Below are positions 15,295 to 22,593 of a stretch of DNA of 32,067 nt, in pieces. Source of the stretch: Desulfurococcales archaeon. GTDB lineage: Archaea > Thermoproteota > Thermoprotei_A > Sulfolobales > Acidilobaceae. How positions within the stretch are numbered: position 1 is the stretch's first letter; every line of letters begins with the position of its first letter. Location of the stretch: NCBI GenBank assembly GCA_015521185.1, contig WAOS01000050.1, positions 1 through 32,067 of the forward strand. The letters are read 5' to 3'. Position numbers and translations under genes: made by a program. A model generated the notes under the pieces. It saw only the letters and a program-made list of their open reading frames with translations, ran no database searches and had not been told where the DNA came from.

Positions 15295-15758
15295 TGGAGC
15301 CCTCCAGCGCCCACATGCTCTACGAGGCCTTCATGAAAGCGTATGAGCACGCGAGTAAGGGCGCCCCGCTCGAGGTAGGAGGGTTCCTGCTGGGATACCT
15401 GGGAGAGTGGGAGGGAGAGTACTATCTCCTCATAACGCATGCCCTCCCCGTCCCGAGCAAGAGCACGAGAGTGACTGTCCAGCTCCTCAGCGACAATGTT
15501 GTCGAGGTCGTGAAGAAGATCAACGATATCAAGAGGAAAGAGGGGGTCTACATCGTTGGATGGTACCACAGCCACCCAGGATACACGTGCTACCCCTCCC
15601 GCCTCGACCTCCACAGCCACAGCACATACTTCAGAGAGCCCTACCAGGTCGGCCTCATCATAGACCCCATAAACGATCAGCACTGCGTCTTCAAGGCGGA
15701 AAACCCGTTAAACTACAAGCTCATACCATTCTACGTCTGGAGGAGGAAGGAGAAGTGA
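15291..15758 (+). CDS. JAMM/MPN+ isopeptidase (Rpn11/CSN5-like deubiquitylase)
   Basis: A 155-residue zinc metalloprotease. LEVGGFLLG supplies the upstream catalytic Glu (E28), and HSHPGYTCYPSRLD (H93, H95, S103, D106) is an exact HxHP-x6-SxxD JAMM motif. The TCYPS insert is close to that of Rpn11 and CSN5. It would remove the ubiquitin-like protein from targets or trim chains. Since the modifier already ends in GG, precursor processing is not needed. The ATG at 15291 overlaps the E2 stop (ATGA) and follows GAGGAGGAGG, which is why I prefer it to the GTG at 15267. The next small gene overlaps the stop as GTGA. Confidence 0.93.
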   Translation: MMEPSSAHMLYEAFMKAYEHASKGAPLEVGGFLLGYLGEWEGEYYLLITHALPVPSKSTRVTVQLLSDNVVEVVKKINDIKRKEGVYIVGWYHSHPGYTCYPSRLDLHSHSTYFREPYQVGLIIDPINDQHCVFKAENPLNYKLIPFYVWRRKEK

Positions 15759-16006
15759 GAGAGGACGAGGGGATCAGAATAGTACGGGCGCCCCCGCCCA
15801 GCCCGGAGACGGGCTACGAGCTCGTCTACAAGTTCGAGGTCGAGGGCCAGCGGAAGAGGTGGAGAATGAACCCTAACCCTCCCGGCGAGAAGATGAGCCT
15901 TATCGAACTACTGAAGACGCCCGGCCTAAACATTATCGTGGCTAGTATCATAGGCGGCCTGGCAGTGCTAGGCTACGTCCTCTACCTGTACTTCTCCATG
16001 AGATAG
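15755..16006 (+). CDS. Small tail-anchored membrane protein of the ubiquitin-like operon
   Basis: An 83-residue protein with a charged cytoplasmic part (EDEGIRIVRAPPPSPETG, then basic GQRKRWR) and one C-terminal membrane helix at about 58-81 (LNIIVASIIGGLAVLGYVLY) ending SMR. This is tail-anchor topology. The GTG start overlaps the JAMM stop as GTGA and has GGAGGAAGGAG just upstream, so it is probably translated together with the JAMM protein. A longer open frame continues upstream, but it merely overlaps the JAMM gene in another frame. It could tether the E1/E2/JAMM machinery or a target to the membrane. No family recognised. Confidence 0.75.
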   Translation: MREDEGIRIVRAPPPSPETGYELVYKFEVEGQRKRWRMNPNPPGEKMSLIELLKTPGLNIIVASIIGGLAVLGYVLYLYFSMR

Positions 16007-16059
16007 CCCCTGGGGGCCCCGCAGGATTCATCGCAATCCTTGCTGCTCGTATCGCAAGA

Positions 16060-16068
16060 GTATATATT
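16060..16068 (+). promoter_or_regulatory. TATA box of the coiled-coil stalk gene
   Basis: GTATATATT predicts transcription from about 16090, giving a leader near 37 nt; GGGTGG precedes the ATG. A GGGGCCCC palindrome lies just after the tail-anchored gene (about 16013-16020). The remainder of the 120-nt gap shows nothing else. Confidence 0.55.
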
Positions 16069-16126
16069 TCGAAACCCACATACAATCTACGGGAAATAAT
16101 CCTGTTCTCGGAATGGGTGGCTAAAC

Positions 16127-18979
16127 ATGCATAAGCAGGTAGCCTGGAGAGTGTTATTCGCACATATGCTAATCCTTGCGATACTGATCGCGGTGGCGCC
16201 AACGCCCGCCTATGCTGAGGACATTACAATACTCACTGCTGAGAGTCTCCTACAGCCCGGAGGATACATCAAGCTCCTTATAACAGGGTTCCCGTCCAAC
16301 TCGACAGTGTACGTGCTGCTCGACAACGGGACACTCCTCGGGCTCCTAGTGACTGACGACCTCGGGAATGCTGAGGGTAACATTTCGATACCGCCGTACA
16401 TACGATCTGGTGACCACGAAATCGTGGCTATATATGCCAACGGCTCGGCCCTGTTCGTGGCCAAGGATGTAGTGACTATTGAGCCGGTTCCGCCCGAGCC
16501 TTCCTACAAGGTCGAGGTAGTGCTCGGCTCGAGCATCCCCCTGGGGGAGGAGACAAACTACTACGTAAAAGTGATAAGCGTCCCCGACGGGGCGCCCGTC
16601 GACCCCGACAGCTTAACCTGCAGCCTGTATAGTTCCAACGGCACAGTTCAAACCCTGATCCCTACCAGGATAAGCCAGGGCCTATACACGGGAGTGTTCA
16701 CCCCCACAGATCCCGGAGGCTATGCTCTAGAATGTACAGCCACAATAGGCCCTGTAGACGCAACGGGAATAGCGGGGGCCCACGTCTCGGCAGCGGAGAG
16801 CCTTATATTGGAGAACCTAACGCTAGCCCTCGACAAGCTCCTATCGATAGAGGCGAGCGTCAACCAGACGCTAAACAATACGTTCTGGATTCTCACAAAC
16901 ATATCCGAGGCGGAGAACAATATCACGAGCCTGCTGGAAAAGATCAACGCGTCAATCATAGAGAGGATTAGCACTGGAGAGGCGAACATAACGGTCGCTA
17001 TCAAGGACGCGAAGTCTGGGGTGGAGAACAACCTGACGGGCCTCATAAACAGCGTGTACCTTCTTGTTGAGAAATCTAACACGAGCATACACACCGCTCT
17101 CTCAGAGGCGTTCGAAGCCCTCAACACTAGTATAGCTAAGGTGAATGGTAGCGTTGAAAACCTGTCGATAATAATTGAGGACGACTACAATGATATACTC
17201 CTAGCAATCGACACCAGCACGGAGCTCGTGAGAACATACGTGAAGGACAGCGAGTCCAACATAACGGGCGAGGTAGAAGCGCAGGCCCAGTACCTAGCAG
17301 ATCTCCTATCGGAGTACAACTCAACGCTATACCTGCTGATTAAGAGCGAGTCGGGAGCTATACAGGAAGTTATCAGGGCCAGGGTCTCCAGCGCCGAGCA
17401 GAACCTAACAGCAAGGCTAGAGGCCCTGCAGGAGAGCATAGCCGAAGCTATATCCCTGGTTAGGAGTAGCAACGAGTCTCTGAGCACCCTAATAGTGAAC
17501 GAGACGGGCCGGCTCATGGCCTACATTAATGAGAGCTGCCTCGAGAAGCTGGGTAACCTAAGCGTGACCCTGGAGACTAATGTGACAAGCCTAATACAGT
17601 CGAGCTACAAGAATATAATGGACAATATTAACACTACTAGGGACGACATGGAGGCGTTAGTAATAAACGAGGCCGGCACCCTTGTCGCACTCATAAACGG
17701 CCTCAGCGGTAAGGTAGACGCTAACACGCAGCTCCTATCAGACATAATCGCGAGCGCCAACCAAAGCATACAGGTACTCATAACGCAGAAGGCCGACACG
17801 CTGCTCCAGGCCATAAGCAACCTGGCGGAGGACCTAGACGAGACTAACCAGAGCCTCCGGGACCTCATAAAGGAGCGGGCAGCCTGGATACTGGCGAACG
17901 TATCGCAGTCCTACGACGGCATAACAGGCCTCATACAGTACGAGTCGACAACCATAGTGGGAGAAGTTAGGAACTCGACAAGCTTCCTGTCCAGCGCTAT
18001 ATCGCTGGCAAAGCAGGAGCTAGAGGGCAACATCACCATGAGAATACAGGCCTCCCAGAACGCGATCATCCTAGAGATAGGGGACTCCGAGAATGAGGTG
18101 CTAGCGGCCATAGCGAGCGCTAACCAGAGCCTCCACGGGCTCGTAACAACCGAGACGGACCGGGTGATCGGGAGCATAACAGCTGCTCGCGCAATAACCG
18201 GGGCCCTCATAATGAATGTGAGCCAGAGGCTCGAGAGGAACCTCTCTGCTCTCATCATGGACGAGGCCAACCGAACCATATACAAGCTCGACATTGTCAA
18301 CGCCAGCATAACTAGCCTGCTACTGACTAGCGAGGGCGAGATAATAGCTAACATTAGCAACGGGACCATAAAGCTCCAGGCCCAGATAGGGAGGGTCGCA
18401 AGCAACCTAACAGACCTCATCCTAGGCCAGACCGGGGAGCTATCGAGCATGATAGCATCCGTCAACATGAGCCTCACAGCACTCATAAACGGTAGAGTCG
18501 CCGAGCTCCGGGGCGAGCTCGTAGGCGTTATCAATAGCTCGGCGGCGCGGGTACTGGAAGCGTTATCAGCTGGCTACGAGGAGCTAAACGCCACAGTCCT
18601 AAACGCGGAGGCCCGTATCCTCTCAGGTATCGACAGCCTCAACGCCAGCATGAGCCTAGAAGGGGCCAGGCTCGAGTCCATAATAGTCAACAGGAGCGGG
18701 GCAGTAATGGCCCTAGTCAACACGACCAATAGGACGCTCGTCCTGAGAATCGCGGACCTAAGCAACTCTGTAGCCGCTATCGGTAGCAGCCTAGACGCGA
18801 AGCTAGACACGGTGCTCAGCAAGCTGTCCAGCATGGAGAACAACATGTCCGAGCAGATAAGGAGGAGCACGGACGAGGTCAAAAGCGTGGCCTCGAACTA
18901 CGGCGTCTCGAGCACCACCGCAAGCGTAATCACACTACTAGCGGTCAGCGGCCTCGCCATATTCATGAGGAGGAGCTAA
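16127..18979 (+). CDS. Secreted coiled-coil stalk protein with C-terminal membrane anchor (tetrabrachion/SlaB-like)
   Basis: A 950-residue envelope protein. An N-terminal signal peptide ends at about PTPAYA. Two beta-rich Ig-like domains follow (about 30-220). Then some 700 residues are almost entirely helical, with dozens of N-x-S/T sequons. Residues 545-687 show a clear 11-residue repeat with hydrophobics at positions 4, 8 and 11, the pattern of right-handed hendecad coiled coils like the tetrabrachion stalk. A last hydrophobic helix (ASVITLLAVSGLAIF) and MRRS anchor it in the membrane with the stalk outside. It most likely forms oligomeric posts that hold the S-layer. It has its own promoter; its 3' end overlaps the convergent 400-residue gene by 42 nt. 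Confidence 0.8.
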   Translation: MHKQVAWRVLFAHMLILAILIAVAPTPAYAEDITILTAESLLQPGGYIKLLITGFPSNSTVYVLLDNGTLLGLLVTDDLGNAEGNISIPPYIRSGDHEIVAIYANGSALFVAKDVVTIEPVPPEPSYKVEVVLGSSIPLGEETNYYVKVISVPDGAPVDPDSLTCSLYSSNGTVQTLIPTRISQGLYTGVFTPTDPGGYALECTATIGPVDATGIAGAHVSAAESLILENLTLALDKLLSIEASVNQTLNNTFWILTNISEAENNITSLLEKINASIIERISTGEANITVAIKDAKSGVENNLTGLINSVYLLVEKSNTSIHTALSEAFEALNTSIAKVNGSVENLSIIIEDDYNDILLAIDTSTELVRTYVKDSESNITGEVEAQAQYLADLLSEYNSTLYLLIKSESGAIQEVIRARVSSAEQNLTARLEALQESIAEAISLVRSSNESLSTLIVNETGRLMAYINESCLEKLGNLSVTLETNVTSLIQSSYKNIMDNINTTRDDMEALVINEAGTLVALINGLSGKVDANTQLLSDIIASANQSIQVLITQKADTLLQAISNLAEDLDETNQSLRDLIKERAAWILANVSQSYDGITGLIQYESTTIVGEVRNSTSFLSSAISLAKQELEGNITMRIQASQNAIILEIGDSENEVLAAIASANQSLHGLVTTETDRVIGSITAARAITGALIMNVSQRLERNLSALIMDEANRTIYKLDIVNASITSLLLTSEGEIIANISNGTIKLQAQIGRVASNLTDLILGQTGELSSMIASVNMSLTALINGRVAELRGELVGVINSSAARVLEALSAGYEELNATVLNAEARILSGIDSLNASMSLEGARLESIIVNRSGAVMALVNTTNRTLVLRIADLSNSVAAIGSSLDAKLDTVLSKLSSMENNMSEQIRRSTDEVKSVASNYGVSSTTASVITLLAVSGLAIFMRRS

Positions 18980-20140
18980 GGCTAGCCTAAGCAGGGCCCT
19001 TGCAAGAGCTTTTTCCCTCCAGTCCTCATCGCTAGCGAGAGCACTAAGCTCCTCCTCAATAACGCGCCTAGCCCTCCGGACCGCTTCGGGGCCGCCCAGA
19101 ACAGCTCTGGCCCCGAGGCTCGGGAGCACAACCCTTAGCTCGTCTCCCGTCTCCATCCTCGCCATCGACCCAGGCATAAGGCGGGCCACGCTCCTGGCAG
19201 CCTCTACTATTCCAGCTATGGGGGCAGCGCTCAGCTCGTCCCTAACTGCGGCCCGGACCGCCCTACCCCTCCTAGCATACCATATACTTTCGATACTAGC
19301 GCCTGACCAGCGGTAGATCGGTACAGCCAGCGAGATCTCCCTCTCCACGGCTCTCCTAAGCCCGGGGACAGTGTTGTCATATACTATGACAGCAACACTC
19401 TCGGCCGAGGCTAGGTCCTCGTGGCGGAGGACAACAAGCATGCCCGGGATATCACCTATAACTCTCCGGGCGACAGCCTCGATGAGGGGCGATTCAACCC
19501 TAGTTATGTGTCTCTCCAGGAGGGCGTCCCGAGTGGGAAGCCTCTCAGCCTCGACTACCCGCCAGGCCTCCTCCGCGCTCCTATACACGTCCTTAGCCTC
19601 CTCAACGTTCATAGGCGGCTCGAGAGGGCAGTACCCTCTGGGGAAGCATAGCTCCCTCCTTATCCGTGCCTCGAGCCTCCCAAACACGCTGGCCTTGCCA
19701 GGCCATAGCTCTGCAGCGAGTCGGAGGGCCTGGAGCCTGTCGAGGGGCCTGGTGAGGGCCCACTCAAGCCTTGTGCGGACCGCCTCCGTGTAGAGTACTG
19801 CAGCGTCGAAGTAGTAGAGCCTCGAGGCTGCCCACTCGGCCGCTGAGGCGAGAGCCCTAGCAGCCTCCCGCCCGGCAGACTCGAGGACCTCTTCCAGCCT
19901 AGCAGCAGCTTCCAGAGCACTCGCCGACTCCTGTAGGACTCTTAGGGCCCCCGATAGATCGCCGCTGAGAGCTCGCTGGGCCGTGAGTAGGAGCTCTCTA
20001 ATGCCCGGGTCTCCCGATAGAGCGGACAGCTCGAGGGCCTCCCTTATCGTGGCTCCCGTCCTAGCCAGCGTTGAGGAGAGCCTGCTAAGGGCTATAAGGA
20101 GCGACAGGAGGCTGCGCTCCCCGTAGAGGTCCTCACTCAC
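18938..20140 (-). CDS. Unrecognised 400-residue protein of the RING operon
   Basis: A soluble protein with no signal peptide. The first about 180 residues are strongly helical, with repeated Ala/Leu/Glu pairs of helices that resemble a TPR-like solenoid. The remainder alternates strand and helix (GMLVVLRHEDLASAESVAVIVYD; ELRVVLPSLGARAVLGG). I do not recognise the family. The GTG at 20140 is chosen because it overlaps the upstream stop (GTGAGTGA) with GGGG-type ribosome sites before it; the longest frame would run 17 residues further into the wHTH gene. Third gene of the RING-wHTH operon, so probably a partner or scaffold of that unit. Confidence 0.7.
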   Translation of the reverse strand: MSEDLYGERSLLSLLIALSRLSSTLARTGATIREALELSALSGDPGIRELLLTAQRALSGDLSGALRVLQESASALEAAARLEEVLESAGREAARALASAAEWAASRLYYFDAAVLYTEAVRTRLEWALTRPLDRLQALRLAAELWPGKASVFGRLEARIRRELCFPRGYCPLEPPMNVEEAKDVYRSAEEAWRVVEAERLPTRDALLERHITRVESPLIEAVARRVIGDIPGMLVVLRHEDLASAESVAVIVYDNTVPGLRRAVEREISLAVPIYRWSGASIESIWYARRGRAVRAAVRDELSAAPIAGIVEAARSVARLMPGSMARMETGDELRVVLPSLGARAVLGGPEAVRRARRVIEEELSALASDEDWREKALARALLRLALAPPHEYGEAADR

Positions 20141-20924
20141 CTCCCCATAGCACCCCCTCGATCTCCTCGAGGACCCGGCGGAACCTCTCAACGATCTCCC
20201 TATCGGTCCGGAGGCCCGCGAGCACGAGCGACAGTCCCCGGCGGACCGCTGGATCCCGCGATCCCTCCAGGAGGGACTCGACCCCCTCGATGCTCTCCTC
20301 GAGCCCCCGAATCCTGGCCTTGAGAGCCTTCTGGCTGGGTATGTAGACGGTTATCGTCTCCCCCCAGGGAGCCTCGACAGTTCTCGACAAGAGCGTGACG
20401 ACAGGGTAGAGGTAAACGCTCGCCCTGTAGAGCATCCTAAGAGCCTCCTCGAAGCCCGCTAGCTCCACGGGCCTCCTAGACTCGATGTCGTCGAGAACCA
20501 TTATCCCGAGACTCCTATACTGCTCGAGCCTAGAGTTGTAGTAGAGCGCGCGGCTCAGGGCCCTACGCGGATTAGCAGGGCTCGAGAGCAGGTCGCGGAC
20601 GCTCCGGAGAAAGCCGAGGTATACCGCCCTCACCTCCCGCCTGAAATAGGATATACCCTCGGGACCCGTCTGAACACTTCTAAAGGCCTCGAAAGCCTTC
20701 GCAAGAGGAACCCCGCTGCTCTCCCGGGGCGTGACTACGGTGACTAGTCTCTTCCTCTGGAGCGAGTCCAGGAGCTCACGGACGCGCTGCGCGTCGAGCC
20801 CGAGAGCCTCGGCGGCGCGTTCCACGTCTACGAACGCCTCGCCCTCCGGACCGATCTGGAAGAGAATGTATGAGAGGAGGAGGTACTCCTCCCTAGTCAT
20901 GCCCATCCAGAGCTCCTCGCTCAT
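20133..20924 (-). CDS. Winged-helix protein of the RING operon
   Basis: A 263-residue protein. Residues 10-75 fit a winged helix-turn-helix: EEYLLLSYILFQIG, then VDVERAAEALGLDAQRVRELLDSLQRKRLVTVV with a basic wing. The remaining about 180 residues are helical with a predicted C-terminal coiled segment. It might bind DNA and regulate the locus. It could equally be a protein-interaction winged helix, as in cullin and proteasome-lid subunits; the sequence does not decide. The ATG overlaps the RING stop as ATGA, so the two are co-translated. Confidence 0.72.
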   Translation of the reverse strand: MSEELWMGMTREEYLLLSYILFQIGPEGEAFVDVERAAEALGLDAQRVRELLDSLQRKRLVTVVTPRESSGVPLAKAFEAFRSVQTGPEGISYFRREVRAVYLGFLRSVRDLLSSPANPRRALSRALYYNSRLEQYRSLGIMVLDDIESRRPVELAGFEEALRMLYRASVYLYPVVTLLSRTVEAPWGETITVYIPSQKALKARIRGLEESIEGVESLLEGSRDPAVRRGLSLVLAGLRTDREIVERFRRVLEEIEGVLWGGE

Positions 20925-21238
20925 GCTCGCACCTCCGCCAGCCTGAGGACCTCAGCCACCGGCATCTTCCTGCCGCAGAAGAAGCATACTGCCTCCTCTA
21001 GAGGCATCCCGCTACTCTCAGCCGCAGCACGGAGGCACTCGAGATGGTACATGCTCCCGCAGTACGGGCACATGACGACCCTTCCCCCAGCCAGGATGCT
21101 TCCCTGACATATGAGGCACTTATCCGGCAAGGACCCGCCCAGCCTCACCTTGAGGCCTCTACTCCTCCTCGACTTTCTCTGCGACCCGCTGAGGATTAGC
21201 CTGGCGATTGCTCGGGTGTTGCAGGCTACCACGGGCAT
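20921..21238 (-). CDS. RING-like C4HC3 zinc finger protein (candidate E3)
   Basis: A 105-residue protein. A basic N-terminal stretch (SQRKSRRSR) is followed by eight ordered metal ligands: CLIC (C41, C44), CPYC (C57, C60), YHLEC (H65, C68), CFFC (C85, C88). The C4HC3 order and spacing (2, 12, 2, 4, 2, 16, 2) are those of a cross-brace RING-CH/PHD-type finger. With an E2 and ubiquitin-like protein 6 kb away, a role as a small RING E3 is the simplest reading. The ATG at 21238 has GGTGGATC upstream. The TTG giving a longer frame (21283) lies inside the TATA box and would not be transcribed. It leads an operon with the winged-helix and 400-residue genes. Confidence 0.82.
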   Translation of the reverse strand: MPVVACNTRAIARLILSGSQRKSRRSRGLKVRLGGSLPDKCLICQGSILAGGRVVMCPYCGSMYHLECLRAAAESSGMPLEEAVCFFCGRKMPVAEVLRLAEVRA

Positions 21239-21280
21239 CCCGTGATCCACCGCCGGGATGGGAGCATAGTGGGCCGAGGG

Positions 21281-21291
21281 CAAATATATTG
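21281..21291. promoter_or_regulatory. Symmetrical TATA element shared by RING operon and divergent membrane-protein operon
   Basis: CAAATATATTG contains the palindrome AATATATT. It lies about 25 nt from the expected start of both transcripts (near 21258 on minus, 21312 on plus), and no other AT-rich element exists between the two starts. One TATA element may therefore serve both directions. Confidence 0.55.
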
Positions 21292-21336
21292 TGGCGGGCC
21301 GCCTCGTCTATTTCCGGGCCCGAGGGGTCTCACGGC

Positions 21337-22593
21337 TTGAGGCTTGAAGCGGGAGGAGCGCCCCGCCAGCTGGTTGAGAGGGCTAGGAGAATTATAGCCC
21401 CCATAGTTGATAGTGTCCAGAGTAGGCTGGGCAACAAGTACAGCCCCGACTACTACCTGAGCCTAGGATACATACTTGTCATAGCCTTGGGCCTCCACAT
21501 ACTGGTAACCCTAAGATACGCTCCGGAGGCCGGGATAGCCCTCTCCAGACTCGTGGGGACCCTCGGGCCCACGCCCCTAGTTGCGGCTCTCGAGATCCTC
21601 GCCCTCGTTGCCGTCGCAAAAGCGTTCGCAGACGGGTGGAACCTTTTCCCCGATAAGAGACTAGCATTCACATACTCCCTCTACCAGGCCTCGACGACTC
21701 TGCCATACCTGAACCTGCTCTACATAGCTCTCTCCAGCATATCCAACGGACCGCGCGGGATAAACATTAGAGCGTCTAACCTCGTTGTAGCCCTCGTCTA
21801 CCTAATAGTGAGCCTAGTGATCGTCGGAATAGCCAGCGGGTCCCCCTTCGCAATAGTAGAGGTATACAGGGCTAAGCGGACCGGCGCATTCACTAGGGAG
21901 AAGCTGAGGCCCGGCGACCAGCTAGTCTACGGGGAAGACGAACTCATACGCGTTGTCTACATTGGTAGGAGGGACAGGCCAGCGACGCACGTTCTGACGA
22001 ATAGTAGGGCGTGGAAGGTGAGGGCTAAGAGCGGTGAGGGAAGGCTCGAGATCATACTACAGCCACTCGAGCCCGTGGAGGACGCTCTCTCAATAACACT
22101 GGGGGGCACAACAGTCTACACCCTAAGGCTTAGGCCTGCCCACCCGGTCCGCTACGCCAAGCCCGATACCGAGATACACCTCGAAGTAATAATGCCTGGC
22201 GAGGGCGGGAAGACCATAAGGAAGATAATCATTCAGAGGCCCGGGGGAGTGAGCCTAGAAGACGTTCTCAAGGACGTGCTCCCAAAAGACACTATCATAC
22301 AGCGCGTCCTAAGAATCGAGGGCGGCCAATACGTTCCGGTGAGAGATATCAGCAGTGAGAGGATAAAGCCCAGGACACTCAACAGGTTCGTAGTCGAGAC
22401 CATACCGGCTGCGAAGCCACTGGAAACTCAGCCGCCCAAAGCGAAGCCCAAGGCGCCTAGGGCTGAGGGTATTCCAGCAGCCGGAGCAGTTGATATCCCC
22501 ACCGCCACGGAGGCTCCCCAGAGGGCGGGGCTCGTTGAGAAGGTGAAGAGACTCATAGAAGAGTACCGGGACCTGAGGGAGGACTTATGGTGA
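21337..22593 (+). CDS. Four-helix membrane protein with possible beta-grasp cytoplasmic domain
   Basis: A 418-residue protein. Membrane segments lie at about 40-60, 78-98, 115-134 (weaker) and 146-168. Then comes a soluble part. Residues 277-357 read strand-strand-helix-strand-strand (IHLEVIMPG; KTIRKIIIQ; SLEDVLKDVLP; IQRVLRIEGGQYVPV; NRFVVETIP), the order of a ubiquitin-like beta-grasp. A Pro/Ala/Lys linker and a charged helix end the protein. The TTG at 21337 is preferred: GAGGGGT lies 8 nt upstream and the TATA box at 21281-21291 excludes earlier starts. No family recognised; the beta-grasp call is inference. It overlaps the next gene by 7 nt and is divergent from the RING operon. Confidence 0.7.
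   Translation: MRLEAGGAPRQLVERARRIIAPIVDSVQSRLGNKYSPDYYLSLGYILVIALGLHILVTLRYAPEAGIALSRLVGTLGPTPLVAALEILALVAVAKAFADGWNLFPDKRLAFTYSLYQASTTLPYLNLLYIALSSISNGPRGINIRASNLVVALVYLIVSLVIVGIASGSPFAIVEVYRAKRTGAFTREKLRPGDQLVYGEDELIRVVYIGRRDRPATHVLTNSRAWKVRAKSGEGRLEIILQPLEPVEDALSITLGGTTVYTLRLRPAHPVRYAKPDTEIHLEVIMPGEGGKTIRKIIIQRPGGVSLEDVLKDVLPKDTIIQRVLRIEGGQYVPVRDISSERIKPRTLNRFVVETIPAAKPLETQPPKAKPKAPRAEGIPAAGAVDIPTATEAPQRAGLVEKVKRLIEEYRDLREDLW

Noticed and set aside
15407-15754. Upstream extension of the tail-anchored gene's reading frame across the JAMM gene
   Set aside because: It overlaps the well-supported JAMM gene in another frame and its translation is Pro/His/Arg-rich without structure; only the part from the GTG at 15755 has a ribosome site and a sensible protein.
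16127-18979. Chemoreceptor (MCP) interpretation of the long helical protein
   Set aside because: It has a signal peptide, outer-type sequons throughout the helices, no HAMP or signalling hairpin, and the membrane helix is at the very C-terminus.
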